A stretch of 64,000 nucleotides of DNA from Ephydatia muelleri (lineage: Eukaryota; Porifera; Demospongiae; Spongillida; Spongillidae): contig JABACO010000001.1 in the NCBI GenBank assembly GCA_013339895.1, positions 4,146,280 through 4,210,279 of the forward strand, in the 5' to 3' direction. The notes beneath the pieces are model-generated. The model did no database searches and was not told the DNA's origin. It saw only the letters and a program-made list of their open reading frames with translations. The translations under genes and the position numbers were made by a program. Position 1 is the first letter of the stretch; the number at the start of each line of letters is the position of its first letter. Below, piece by piece: positions 50,851-63,083 of this stretch.

Positions 50851-52028
50851 ACATTGGTGCGCGCATGTGTGTCTGTGTGTCAGTGAGAACATGTATGTGT
50901 GCATTTGGTGCATGTGTTCATTGTATGCCCCGGCAGCCTCCCAGCACTCCCCGGTGCTTCAGGAGAGCTTGTTGGTTCACATCACCCACCCTCCACCCCT
51001 GCATCACCATTGTACCCCTTCTGTGTATTTCTTACTGTCATGCCTATTAATATTAAATACAGCTAGGGTGGGTCCCTACCAGGCTTGACCTTCTAACTCG
51101 GGGACCCAAGCCTGGGCCAGCGTCCTGGCTTGGTATGCAGATCACTCAGTGGGTGGCCAACGCCACCATCTGGTGCCTGTCTCCCCGAGTCTCCCCCAAA
51201 TGACCTAACAAGCCACGCATGGCTTGGCCACAGGGACTCCCAACTGGTGACCAGCATCACTCACAGGAGTTCCCCACAACCAACAGGTCGGGGTTAGCAG
51301 AGTCACAGCTCAGAGGGGTTCTTGCCCTGGCCCCCAATCAGTCAACTGGGCACGTTTTGACAGAAGCATATAGCTGGGGAGCTTAGGGGCTGAGTGCGTA
51401 CACCTGCACACCTACTTAGCCTGGGGAAGTTACTAGGTTTGGTAATTAATGTGTTAGTGTACACGTGTATATGTGTACACATGTACACATGTGTGTGTAT
51501 GTGTGATAGTGTGTGTGTTAGTGTGTGTATGTGTGTGTACACATGTGTGTTAGTGTGTATGTGTGTGTACACTTGTGTGTTAGTGTGTGTATGTGTGTGT
51601 ACACATGTGTGTTAGTGTGTGTATGTGTGTGTATGTGTGTACACGTGTGTGTTAGTGGTGTATGTGTGTGTACATGTGTTTGTATGTGTGTGTAAATGTA
51701 TGTGTCTGTGTGTGTGTGCATGATAAGTGTGATGTGGTTTAGTAGACATTACTAGATGATGGAGTTGGTGTTAGGGTGAGTAGGAACGTTAAATACTAGA
51801 CCATCTGGTCATGTGTCAAGCACAGATACAGTGTACTTGATGCACAGAATACCTACATGTAGCCTGATGTAGGGTACATGGTCAATGTAACAGGAACATA
51901 GAACCAGTGAGAGTCTAGAATATGCATATCTTGATCTGTGACCCTGACAAGGCCATTATGGAAGGCCCAAAAAATGCATGTGCATGTGTGCACATGTATT
52001 CATGCACGGATATACATACATGTATGTG
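50851..52028. other. GC-richer spacer and GT-rich array
   Basis: 50930-51420 is relatively GC-rich and contains a single inverted unit of the 21-bp minisatellite (near 50930-50960). 51440-51720 is a degenerate GT-rich array with gtgtgtacac and gtgtgttagtg phrases. No gene or tRNA recognised. Confidence 0.5.
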
Positions 52029-52364
52029 CTGGAAGGCTGCCGGGGAGTGCTGGGAGGCTGCTGGGGAGTGCTGGGAGGCTGCTGGGGAGTGCTGGGAGGC
52101 TGCTGGGGAGTGCTGGGAGGCTGCTGGGGAGTGCTGGGAGGCTGCTGGGGAGTGCTGGGAGGCTGCTGGGGAGTGCTGGGAGGCTGCTGGGGAGTGCTGG
52201 GAGGCTGCTGGGGAGTGCTGGGAGGCTGCTGGGGAGTGCTGGGAGGCTGCTGGGGAGTGCTGGGAGGCTGCTGGGGAGTGCTGGGAGGCTGCTGGGGAGT
52301 GCTGGGAGGCTGCTGGGGAGTGCTGGGAGGCTGCTGGGGAGTGCTGGAAGGCTGCCGGGGAGTG
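52029..52364. repeat. 21-bp minisatellite, exactly 16 units
   Basis: Sixteen units of 21 bp. The fourteen inner units all read ctgggaggctgctggggagt plus g. The first and last units share the same two substitutions (ctggaaggctgccggggagt). The array is open in most frames and yields low-complexity peptides that should not be taken as genes. Confidence 0.92.
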
Positions 52365-53635
52365 CATATAATCTCACAAGCCGGCCATGGCACACAAAGG
52401 GTAACAATAATAGGGAGGACAAGGCTCCCGTCCACCTAAGGCCACGAGCCTCAGTAACCGCAAGCCTCTGCCCACAAATACTGATAGGGAGTTACTAGAG
52501 CCCCGTTAAACTCTGTTTAGCTCCCTAAACAGTATTCTAACACATACTTAAGCACACATACACACAATAACACACGTGTACACACACATACACACACTAA
52601 CACACACAAACACACACATGTGTACACACACATGCGCACACTTGAAGAACATACGTATGTTGCTGTGCTCAGTTGGTGGGTATGGCTGCTTTGCCACACC
52701 CCATAAGAGGCTACCGTAGCCACTGTCTTGATAACTGGGGCATCCTTTCCAATGGGGAATGTTGATGGGCTAACTGTAGGCTGTTTGCACTGACTGAAGT
52801 GTCATTGCTTTGGTGCGACTCTGGAGTGTTTATAGTTCACTGTTGTAATTTTTTTTACTGCCAGATAGACCCTGACCTCTGCTGCCTGGGTAATATGTTT
52901 TGGCGCCTAGCTGTATAGGGCATTTGAGCACTCTTACATGTAGTGGTTGTATTGAGAAGAACATTATGATTTCTTATTTATTTCTGTTATACACTATGTG
53001 TGTGAGTGTCTATGTGTGTATGAGCATTGCCTGTAGTTAAACACATCCATGATGTAAAATAATCAAAGAAACATGTACTGTACTAATGGGTTGTATCTGT
53101 TGTCATCTCCCGTACATTCATCTACAAGCTAGGGTCTTGAGGAATTAACAATGGTGGGCTCCCCCCCCAAGTGCATGACAACATACACACATACATTAGG
53201 TCCTTCTAAAAAAAGTCACAAACACATAAGTGCACAGATGGCAGTACACATACACATGCATACACATCTACAGACACATGCACAAATTGTAACCAGATTT
53301 TCAATACTGTAGTCTTCATCAAAATTGTATGTATGGTATGTTTACATGGTGTGATGTCTTAATATATTTTTATCCTGATAGGATCAAGCCTTACATTGAT
53401 GGAAACTGGGAGATTTGATGTGAACTTATATTTGTTGTATTATTGTACATGTACATGTTCTCAACCTGCACTTGTGAGACTAGCTGGTTGTAGATGAACT
53501 TTTCCATATATGTACATGTCATGTTAATGTACATACATACATGACATAAAGGGGTGTGACCATATCATATGACCATTATAAAAAAGCAAGTTTGTGAGTA
53601 CTTATAGCAATGACACAGTACACTTCTATACATCA
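52365..53635. other. Spacer between minisatellites
   Basis: It includes a CA-rich array at 52545-52640 that mirrors the GT-rich array at 51440-51720. The remaining sequence has no recognisable coding region. Confidence 0.5.
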
Positions 53636-54270
53636 TGCTATCACCAGTCCTTGGTGTGCATCTGATAGAGTCATGTGCATCAAATGAAATCAGGACAGCG
53701 GCCACGGCCAGACCTGTGTGCATCAGATTGAATCGTCAGGCTATCCTGATTGTATCTGGTCGCTACCAAGACACTATTACACTAAAATTAATAAGATTCA
53801 ATTTGATGCACACTGGCTGGGTCAGGTCGCTAACATGTTTCTAATTGATGCTCACCAGAGTCAGCTGGTTGATACCACAATCCTATCAGCTGCACACCAG
53901 AGACTGGCCAATAGCATGACTTTATTTGATGCACACCGGGTCTGGCCGCTAATATGATTCTATCTGATGCACACTGCTACAGTGACTAGGATTGCCGCTA
54001 GCATAGCTATAGTTAAAACTACAAATCAAGTCATGGTAGTGGCAATCCGTGGTGCGCATCAGATAGAATCATGTTAGTGACCACACCCAGTGTGCTTCAA
54101 ATAGAATCAGGATAGCGGCCAGACACAGGTTTGTATTGAATTGAATTTTTTTGCATCAAATAAAGTGGCAGTCCCTGGTGTGCATATAATAGAGTCGGTG
54201 GCTGGTGTGCATCAAATAGAATCATGTTAGTGGCCAGACCCGGTATTCTGATGTGCATCAAATAAGTCAT
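53636..54270. repeat. Minisatellite with orientation switches
   Basis: Units of roughly 35-50 bp contain gtgtgcatcagatagaatca and gtggccagaccc. They read forward at about 53645-53750, reverse at about 53795-53970 and forward again at about 54045-54260, so the array contains inverted blocks. Confidence 0.7.
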
Positions 54271-54959
54271 ATGTCTGTAATAAGTTGCTTTTGAAACCCC
54301 AGTTTGGAACAAATGCAGCGTACGAGACTTCCATTTCAAATGAATGTAACGCGCATGCGTAGACTCTTCAAAGCCACATGCAGGTATGGCGTCATCGTCG
54401 GGAAATCTACTGCAACTAACCGTACGTTCCTATCAGCCAGAAGAAGTATCTTACGTAGGTCTTCATGTTAATTGAGGGACTAGTGGCTAATTCCCAGGTT
54501 TCCTTTACTAACAGATCCCTGAGCAACGATCAAGTCATGGCGTCACAGCAGAACCTATCAGTCGATATACTACTACCATGACGACGAAGAAGACCGCGCC
54601 GAACCTTAGGTCCTAGGCAGCATGGCGATGCTGTTTGCACTACTCCTGCTTGAGAATCGCTTTCAGTAGCGGATATGTATAACAATTAGAAAGGTTGCGA
54701 CCAAAACTGTCTCAAAGCGATGCTGTAACATCAACTCGAAAGAGAAGGACATCACTTTCTGTGCAGGTACAGTAACGTTATATCGGCTTCTTTTTTTTTT
54801 TTTCCTTCCTTCTGAGGAGAATCAGCTGAAGTCTCAAGAAGCGTAAGCAGTGTGGCTTTGTATTGGTTACGGGAATTCTTTGTTCTCAGAATCTCAAGCG
54901 TCCATAACGCTGAAGTGATGTCTCGGATATCAGCATAGAAGAGGTTGAAGGTATACTTG
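54271..54959. other. Unassigned region
   Basis: No domain recognised. It is richer in CG dinucleotides than the surrounding sequence and could hold the 5' exon of the possible gene that follows. Confidence 0.4.
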
Positions 54960-55491
54960 TTGTCGGTTAAAGGTGTGAGTCCTATCTATTTTGCTATGTA
55001 GTTGGCATAGCGAACTACAACCGGACTCTGAAACGCATTCCAAATGAAGCCGATGTAAAAGAAAGGCAGGCAATCCGAGCACAACTAGGTAAGCGCTCGA
55101 ATTCAAAAATGTTGTACGTGCGTTTCTAGTCTTAGTTTTATACACTATAGCTATGGGAGCGGCGATCCGCACAAGTAACAGAAAGGGATGTACTGAACGT
55201 GTCGAAACTGGACAGTGGGACGATGCTAAGAGGAGATCGGAGGAACTAAACGCGTTTTTGGACACACTCGGGAGAGCAAAACAAGGCGCCACGGAAGGAG
55301 AGACAATTGGGCCCACCGCGCTCGGAACTTTCCTGATGGCCTTTCCACCTGCATGGATGCTTCACCGTCGCCGAATGAACTCGTTCTCTGTTGATTTTAT
55401 TTTGTTCCCTGTATATACTTTCTATGTACTCGCTTATAACAGATTATATCTTAATAGAAGAGGCCTGGAAACGAGGATATGCAGGAAATGA
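54960..55491 (+). CDS. Possible exons of a small gene inside the 7.2-kb element
   Basis: A segment at about 55002-55090 reads GIANYNRTLKRIPNEADVKE and RQAIRAQL up to a gtaagc donor. A second open frame at 55153-55491 begins MGAAIRTSNRKGCTERVETG and has a charged helical part (DDAKRRSEELNAFLDTL) followed by a hydrophobic tail. The splice pairing is uncertain. The basic LKR...KRIRA-like stretch faintly resembles minus-strand sequence in the related 1.2-kb element near 4950-5045. No domain is recognised, and this could be noncoding. Confidence 0.3.
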
Positions 55492-55834
55492 GGGACTAAT
55501 TCAAAATTCATGATTATGTTATACACTGTGTTATACTTTTTGCTATTGTTATACATAATGTTATTCATTGTTATACTAAATGTTATACAGAAGTTATACA
55601 CAGTGTTATACTATAGTTGTTATACGCAACTGTGTATAGAGTATCCATACGCAAAGTTATACACATGCGGATAATACGTGTATAACATGTGCATAACACA
55701 TGAATACACGCGTTATACAGTACTGTATAACAACCCTTTTTACACAGTGCCATATCTTGTGTGTAACACTCCAACTTTCTCTTTTTGATGATAGCATTCA
55801 TAACTGTTTTACAGCCATTAATCTGTCACCACAA

Positions 55835-57475
55835 AGTTCTGGTTGGAAGTCAAGCTGGTTTAAGCCTCAGCAGAAGAGGTCTCGAATCAAGATCAGTAGC
55901 TGTTCACTCTATAGCTGCATACCTTAGGCTCAATTAGCTCATCTTCCCCAGACTTGGTATCTAGTCATATATCATAGATGCTATTAAGCTCTTCAATCTC
56001 CAGGTTTCTGCACAGGATACAGTATCCACCAATCAAGTCTCATCTTGAGCATAACCTATCACAATGAGTTAAAAATTGCCAATTCAGTGCACTATGCGAC
56101 TCAGGCAGCTTTGCAGATCGCGGGCTCGTATACTCTCCATTTCTTCTGTGCATGGTTACAAGTAGTCCCCTCCCCCAGGTTCGGGTTTGACATGGCTCCC
56201 AAAGAAATGCAGTGGACCATCAAATGGTGGCTTGGTCTGTCTATAACACCAGAAGGAGTGGTATTTGTTTACTGTCCTGATAAAGCTCTGGATGCACACC
56301 ATGCAGTTACCTGTAAATTTGAGGGAGATGTAGTGGCTTGCCACAGTACTCTCCGTAACACTATATTTGATTTCTGCAAAAGAGCTTTGTTGAACCCAAA
56401 AATCGAAGCTGGTGCTGGTTTGGGTCATGAAAGGAGGCTTAGAAGGCCTGCAGATATATTCATTCAAGTTGGTGATAATTAAGCCTGCAGCCATTGATGT
56501 TTCGATCACTTTTCCGCTTAAATCAAGTATTAATGCTGTCTGAACGCTCCCTCATGCTTGGTATACTACATGTATATGCATTCCGACCGAGATTCCCATT
56601 ACACTTAGCATAGCTTATTGTTTGCCCATAAGGGGGTAGGCGACAGCCAGCGAGTTGGGTGTAAGTAAGGGTGCTGACCCCCTACCCTGAGCCTGACTGG
56701 AACCTAGGGAAACGCTGGTCCCCATTAGGTCCCCCACCCCTTGATGCTGGTCAAAGTATGGTGGTTAGGTCGCCCGAAGGGTGCCGCCTACCATTGATGT
56801 GCAAGTAAGAACACAGCAAACATGTGTACAAGTACAGTCAATAGGCAGGTAGAGTGGTGGGTGGGTAAACAATGCCACTGGCAGTCGCTAGCTTTAGACT
56901 GAGTGATTGCTGCCCACCCTACCATCCTTTATATGCATGTTTGACCTGGAACCATATCAGGTGTTAATATCTTTGGGGACAGTGTGTTAGATTGGATTAG
57001 GGGATTAGTTCAATGGAAGTCAGGCTTTTCCCAAACTTTAAAAGGAATGGAGGTGAGGCTTTTCCTAGGGCTCAGGGTTGAATGGAGGTGAGGCTTTCCC
57101 AGGGGGGTTGTCCCCAGGCTTTAGGCTGGGTATTTTAGCATATCGTTCACGTTCCCCAAAACATTAAACCAGGTTTAGTACCTAAACCAACACTTTTGTC
57201 CGAAGCTGGTGTGGTTACAGGTGCTGCAGCTAGGCAGACTGAGGAGAAAAAATGTACATGCAATGATCACATCTGCTCCAAACTAGGTAGGAGGTGTGCT
57301 ACACTAGTGGTGGAGACACTTGATGCATGGGGAAGAACGGTAGGCCAGTTTTCTATAATCTAGCAGTATGACTTGCGGCACAAGCCAGTTCCACTCAGGT
57401 TACCATGCTAAATTCTATGAATGGCAGGCTAAGTCTACTCTTCGTTTGCGTGCTTTCATTGCTCGTTCCAATACA
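55835..57475 (+). pseudogene. Non-LTR retrotransposon RT C-terminus, zinc finger and nuclease-like domain, split
   Basis: Pieces in order: HHKVLVGSQAGLSLSRRGLE and SVAVHSIAAYL (RT thumb-type region, from about 55835); a block near 56045-56200 with SALCDSGSFADR; WTIKWWLGLSITPEG, then CPDKALDAHHAVTC, a CCHC-like finger missing one cysteine; RRPADIFIQ to a stop at 56482; then, one frame over, KPAAIDVSITFPLKSSINAV. About 600 bp of foreign sequence follows (56565-57165). The domain resumes with PTLLSEAGVVTGAAARQTEE, LVVETLDAWGRTVGQ and finally TLRLRAFIARS near 57475. The order RT-CCHC-nuclease matches non-LTR elements with a restriction-like endonuclease; assignment is from remembered motifs. Confidence 0.6.
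56565..57165. other. Insertion splitting the nuclease domain
   Basis: Unrelated sequence between the two halves of the domain. It has G/C-rich stretches (gtaggcgacagccagcgag, taccctgagcctgactgg) and short repeats of ggaggtgaggctttcc near 57050. No terminal repeats identified. Confidence 0.5.
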
Positions 57476-58539
57476 GTAGCCACAAAAATAGACCTGCTTG
57501 AGGGTAGGGGGTTGTTGTGTGTTTGGTATATTTTATGACTATATCTGTGGTATCAGTTTCTCAGAAACTGTCCAATGTACTGTCCTATCATTATTATTAT
57601 TTATTTTTTCTGATTATTATTAATCATTGAAACACTGAAATACATATACAGCAATAAATGGTCCTAATTACAGTTTAATAATCTAAATGTTATTATTACA
57701 ACAATAACAATGTAACACAACAAAGGTTATTTAATGATCTTGGAACGCTTTGCTAAGGATTGCCTGACATTGGCCCTAATAAGGGCCAAGTTCAGCCTCC
57801 AATATTGAGCTGCAATGGCTATGGACTTCGGGCAGTTTTGTGTTGTGCCCAAATAGGAGCAAGCTGAGATAATGTCCACTTAGCTTCTGTACTCCAGCAA
57901 CCATACATCTCCACTGCAAGTGGCACAGCGAAACCGCTATCCGGAGACGGGTTGCAACGGTGCCCCGTCACTTTCGATCAAGACGGACTTCCACGTAAAT
58001 TTCACGGAAACGTTTAGTGACGGTATCCGTGTATTTATGAACGTGAATCGACGAACGCTACCGCACGGTACCGCGTCCTCCACTATTATTGACGCATGGT
58101 CACGTGATACAAGTAACTCCTTCCGAATTCAAAAAATGAGCGGCAAGTGACGTTACTGTCACCACTGCGGGGAATACGTGTGTAGATCTACATTTATTGA
58201 ACACCAAATGCTAGTAGAGTCGTTATCCAAAGCTGATAGTTCTCTTCAAGCTAAACAACAGCTTCCTGCGGAAGGTATGTACGTATCGTATATCATACAC
58301 GTGCACCGATTATGTATGCATATGCGCAGCTGCATACTCGATTCGCGAGATATAGCTAGTGCTGAGCGGTAGCTATTAGCAGCTAATTGTATCCTTTTTT
58401 GTTATACAGACGTACCGGGTACCGGTACTATGGCAGACAGGAGAGCACATAGAATACCTCTCCGGCTCTGAGACAGATTCGTCATCAAGTAAAGAATCTT
58501 TACAGCAAGGACTCCATAACTATAAATGGCACCAGTTGC
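57476..58539. other. Unassigned region
   Basis: No gene recognised. 57900-58140 is CG-rich (ccgcacggtaccgcgtcc) and resembles 61430-61690 in its cggtaccg-rich style, perhaps a dispersed repeat. Confidence 0.4.
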
Positions 58540-60340
58540 CTGTGTGTGTATGTGATGTGTGCCTCTGTGTGAGATGTGTGCCACTGTGTATGTGTGCCTG
58601 TGTGTTGATGTGTGCCTGTGTCAATGTGTGCCTCTGTGTAATATGTAGCCTTAGTGATGAGTGCCTCTGTGTGATATGCGCCTCTGTTTATGATACATGT
58701 GTCCCTGTGTGTAATGTGTGCCAATATGTGTAGCCTGTGCGTGATGTACACATGCCTCTGTGTGATGTGTTCCTGTGTGTGATTTGTGATGTACACGTGC
58801 CTCTGTGTGATGTGTCCCTCTGCTCTGTGCGTGATGTATGCCTCTGAGTAATGTGCACTTGCCTCTGTGTGATGTATTGCTGTGTGTGATGAGTGCCCGT
58901 GTGTGATGTTTGCCTCTCTGTAATGTGTAGCTTTATTGATAAGTGCCTGTGTGATGTGTTCCTCTGTTTATGATGTGTCCTTGTGTGTGATGTGTGCCAA
59001 TGTGTAACTTGTGTGTGATGTGTGCCAATGTGTAACTTGTGTGTGATGTGTGCTTGTGTGTGATGTGTAACCTTAGTGATGAGTGCCTGTGTGTGATGTG
59101 TGGCTGTGTGTGATGTGTGCCTCTGTGTGTGATGTGTGCCTCTGTGTGATGTGTGCCTGTGTGTGTGATGTGTACCTGTGTGTGATGTGTGCCTATGTGA
59201 TGTGTGCTTGTGCCTGTGTGAGATGTGATGTGTGCCTATGTGCGATGTGTGCCTATGTGTGATGTGTGCCTATGTGTGATGTGTGCCTGTTTGTAATGTG
59301 TGTAACCTGTGTGTGATGTGTGCCTGTGTGTGATATGTGCCTATGTGTCATTTGTGCCTGTAGCCTTAGTGATGTGTGCCTATATATGATGTGTGATGTA
59401 TGGCTGTGTGCTATGTGTGTCTGTGTGCATACCTCTGTGGGATGTGTGCCTGTCTGTAATGTGTGCCAATATGTGTAACTTGTGTGTGATATGTGCCTGT
59501 GTGATGTGTGCATGTGTGTGATGTGTGCATGTGTGTGATGTGTGCCTCTGTGTGATATGTAGCCTTCGCGATGAGTGTCTATTTGTCTGTGTGTGACATG
59601 AGCCTGTGTGATGTGTGCCTGTGTGATGTGTGCCTCTGTGTGTGCCTGTGTGATTTGTGCCTATGTGTGATGAGTGCCTGTGTGATTTGTGCCTGTGCGT
59701 GTGTATGCCTGTGCGTGATGTGTGCCTGTTTGTGTGATGTGTGCCTGTGTGTGATGTGTGTCTGTGTGATGTGTACCTGTGTGATGGTGCTTCTGTGTTA
59801 TGTGTGCCTGTGTGATGTGTGCCTCTGTGTGATGTGTGCCTGTTGATGTGTGATGTGTGCCTGTGTGATGTGTGATGTGTGCCTCTTTATTATGTGTGCC
59901 TTTGTGATGTGTGCCTGTGTGTCATTTGTGCCTATGAGTGATGTATGCCTGTGTGTGTATGTGTGCCTGTTTGTGTGATGTGTGCCTTTGTGTGATGTGT
60001 GCCTGTGTGATGTGTGCCTGTATGATGTGTGCCTTTGTGATGTGTGCCTGTTGGTGTGATGTGTGCCTGTGTATGATGTGTGCCTGTGTGTGTTTGTAGC
60101 CTTAGTGATGAGTGCCTCTGTGATGTGTGCCTGTGTGATGTGTGCCTGTGTGATGTGTACCTGTGTGATGGTGTCTCTGTTATGTATCCTGTGTGTGTGT
60201 GCCTCTGTGTGATGTGTGCCTCTGTGATGTGTGCCTATGTGTGATGTGTGCCTATGTGTGATGTGTGCCTATGTGTGATGTATGCCTTGTGTGATGTGTG
60301 CCTGTGTGTGATGTGTGCCTGTTTGTGTGACGAGTGTGTG
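58540..60340. repeat. 15-16 bp GT-rich minisatellite
   Basis: About 1.8 kb of degenerate gtgtgatgtgtgcct units, interrupted by a longer marker phrase containing agccttagtgatgagtgcc that recurs several times (for example 58650, 59070, 60098). Open frames here are repeat artefacts. Confidence 0.88.
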
Positions 60341-61689
60341 GCTGTGTGCAACATTATAGAAGTACTTCGTTCATTCTTTACATGTGTAGGGATAAAGGAT
60401 TATGTCTTCCATCCTCACTCAAACTATAACTGATTCCATGTACATGTTGTATGTTCTGCATTCTTGTATTGGACCTTAATGAATCAATTTCAAGGCTGAT
60501 AAAAGATTTAAATCGCACATACATGTACTGGACTGTTACCTCATTGCCATGGCAACACATCGCATACCAATAACAAGCGGTATAAGCTCGCTAATTGCAA
60601 TTGATTGACAGTTGCTGGTTAATTCAACTATAACTGTCCCTTGACCAATTCACGTGACTATTTTAATAATAGGTTTTTGGCGGGGAAACAGTGGTGTAGC
60701 CGATGGATGTTACCTATTTTATCGCAACCTATTTTGGCGCCAAAGTACAACGTGCATCAGCGCAGCAAAGAGCACGATATGGTAAGCGTTTCGCTATCGG
60801 CCTTTGTCCTCCTCTATAGCAACTTTCAGGTTCAAAGATTGGCGTGGAACTTATGGATCCGAATAAACTTGTTGATTCGCCACATACTGATGATAAGACA
60901 TGAGTGCTGCGTAAGTGCCATTTTTGGGGTGTCGAAGATATCACAACCACTTTTCTTCCATCTACAGGAATAGGTTGTAACGCGTACACATATTAGTAGG
61001 TGTAACGTATTATTGGTACGTTATTTAATTGTATTTCCTCTACCCAGCCACCTTTATTTTTTTTGGCTTTGGAACGCAATGAGGTATGTACAAGGGTCAC
61101 TTTTTTCCTCATCTGTGACTTTTTACACAAGATGAACGTTTGATGACGTGAGTGGCTCCACGTTTGTGCCAGTGTCATCGCGCGCAGATTGTCAATACCG
61201 GCGCAAATGTGTAAGCAAGTACTTCTGTGGTTCATGCATTCATGATTGATGCTACACATAATTATCTTTCAACAGAACGGAATCCGGCTTTTTGCCTAAT
61301 GTGGAGACCAAGCAAAACTGACACTTGCTCTTCCTTTTTATATGCATTTGTATTTGTATATGGTTTTTTGAAGAACTAACCCTGAGAAAAGTGAATGGGA
61401 TGGTGCACGTATACGATAAAGCTGCATGGATAGAAAGTAGAAGCGGTACCGCTGTAGTACCGGTAGCCAGAAATCCAACCTTACGTACCGACGGTACGAT
61501 GCGGTAAAAAGCGAACCGCCTTTAACCGTGGATTTCCCGGACTGACGGATTATAACGTTTAAAGACGTGACAGAGCGACGGAGGGGAAGGACGTTGCCGT
61601 CCACTCTCCGTCCACAGACGGACCGTTGGTATTGATATCAACGGTATCCGCCTACATCTGAGTGACGGGTAAGGTCACGTGATGAGACG
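60341..61689. other. Unassigned region
   Basis: No convincing gene. 60660-60760 has a gttttggcgg/ttttggcgccaaag palindromic style, and 61430-61690 is rich in cggtaccg and cgtccac phrases. Both could be ends of unrecognised repeats. Confidence 0.4.
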
Positions 61690-61935
61690 TTACCGTCTCA
61701 ATGTAATGGTTTCGCTGTGTGGGATAGACACCCAACCCAGTTCAGCACATTTTGCATCATTGGACCTATGCTTGCATTCCTCGGTGGCAAAGTCTTCAGA
61801 CCCTGCTGTCACACTCGCTTCAGGTAAACTGTTAGGAACTAGTGGTGATGTGACAGTGAAGTCGAATGCAGCCGGCTTGTCCAGCATCAAACTTGCAGCA
61901 AGAACATCAGCTGGTCATTGGCTATGCTCATGAAG
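61690..61935 (-). pseudogene. Nuclease-like domain fragment of a non-LTR element
   Basis: The minus-strand frame reads ADVLAASLMLDKPAAFDFTV, then TSPLVPNSLPEASVTAGS, ECKHRSNDAKCAELGWVSIP and stops being similar after that. The motifs match 27060-27549 and 55835-57475. It is truncated at both ends. Confidence 0.6.
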
Positions 61936-62779
61936 TCCGTAACCACTCCCCACCTCTACCTGAACACCAACGCAGACTCTCTGGCATGACTCCACAGAAA
62001 GATCCCAAAGCCTGTTATGGCGGGTAACCACATCACCTCCATGCTTGTAAATCAAAGCATGGTGACCCAGTGAGTCCAAAGAATGGGCTGGGCAGTAGGG
62101 CAGCTAGTATGCTGTGAGACACTCATGCTTAGCCACCACTGTATGGCTGTTTAAAATTCCAAAGTGTCACATTGTAAGTTGAGCCCTGGAAAAGGGATAA
62201 CAGAAATCTAGGCTCCAGCATGGGGGGAAGATACTGATAATAGATGTGCTCTGTCTGGCAAAGATGAATTGGCAAATAGTTAATTAAAGTGGCTATTTTC
62301 AAGCTTGCAGGAATGGACATTTTGAAGGACTGGAGTGTGAGAGACTGCTTCTATTGTAATGGCCTCAGTCATTAGGTGGAATACGGCCATTGTATTCTTC
62401 GATAGAATGGACAAGATGGTGATTAGATATCGATTCTTAACACAAACTTGGCACAGAATATAGCATCACCAATAGGAGCTCCAAGAAAATGGGGTAGATT
62501 GGATGTTTCATCATAGATGGAAACATACCGAGGTCACTCACAGTTTGCACTTTGCTGCATTAATATAGAGACCAAATTCTGGCCCTCATTCCTGGATAAT
62601 GGAAAGTGCACTGAAGAAGACTAGCCTTGGACCAATAATAACACCATTATCGTCTTGGTACCACATGCTTATTGAAATAGTAATAAAAGCATACACCAGC
62701 AATGAAGCAAGCAAAAGAACCTAAGCAGATACAGTACTATACCTACAACACTACCTACGCTACCTGCTAGAGTCCTATG
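61936..62779. other. Unassigned region
   Basis: No gene recognised. It lies between two nuclease-domain fragments that overlap in content, so they are separate copies rather than one interrupted copy. Confidence 0.4.
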
Positions 62780-63065
62780 CTAGCTGACACCCTTCCTAAG
62801 ATGGCCCTATAGCTATTCACTTCACCAGGGACATGTTGAGGTGACTATAGATATCATGTTGGACACAAGATTTGGGGCTAGCTTCTAGCTTGAAGGATAG
62901 CTATCAAAGAAGCAAGGCGAGAAAAAACAACCTGAGCCTCCTTTCCCCAGTGCCCAATGGTCTCCACTGCAAGGATAATGCATACCCAGCCCAGCTCCTG
63001 GCACTTTGCATCATTGGCTACATGCTTTCTGCTTTCTGCTGCATAGGCAATAATAATAAAAAAAG
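62780..63065 (-). pseudogene. Nuclease-like domain fragment, second minus-strand copy
   Basis: The frame reads ESRKHVANDAKCQELGWVCI and VETIGHWGKEAQVVFSRLAS, then, after frame changes, SHLNMSLVK and RAILGR near 62790, the C-terminal end of this domain family. Its sequence overlaps the fragment at 61690-61935 over NDAKC.ELGWV, so it is another copy. Confidence 0.6.
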
Positions 63066-63083
63066 GCATCGAAGAGCATGTGA

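Larger units (their letters stand above)
48557..55749. mobile_element. 7.2-kb TIR element, CACTGTG family, CCA target duplication
   Basis: The two ends carry a perfect 25-bp inverted repeat beginning CACTGTGTAAAAAGGGTTGT (48557-48581 and 55725-55749). CCA precedes and follows (48554-48556 and 55750-55752), a 3-bp duplication. Next to each end are clusters of TTATAC/GTATAA motifs (to about 48740 and from about 55505). The same architecture marks the 1.2-kb element at 4306-5489, which has a TAA duplication. Inside are large minisatellites and a possible gene at 54960-55491. I cannot find a recognisable transposase. PIF/Harbinger is suggested only by the duplication length. Two independent short insertions remain possible. 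Confidence 0.6.

Noticed and set aside
49274-50852. Cys/Val-rich plus frames and His/Thr-rich minus frames
   Set aside because: Low-complexity translations of GT-rich minisatellite.
51060-51430. GC-rich stretch considered as a tRNA-derived SINE
   Set aside because: I could not place convincing A and B boxes or a cloverleaf.
51922-52498. Overlapping frames of 140-186 codons on both strands
   Set aside because: A stop-free 21-bp minisatellite opens almost every frame; there is no conserved domain and no splice context.
58500-60433. Frames of Cys/Val repeats in the GT-rich array
   Set aside because: Same reason; unit variation destroys any consistent protein.
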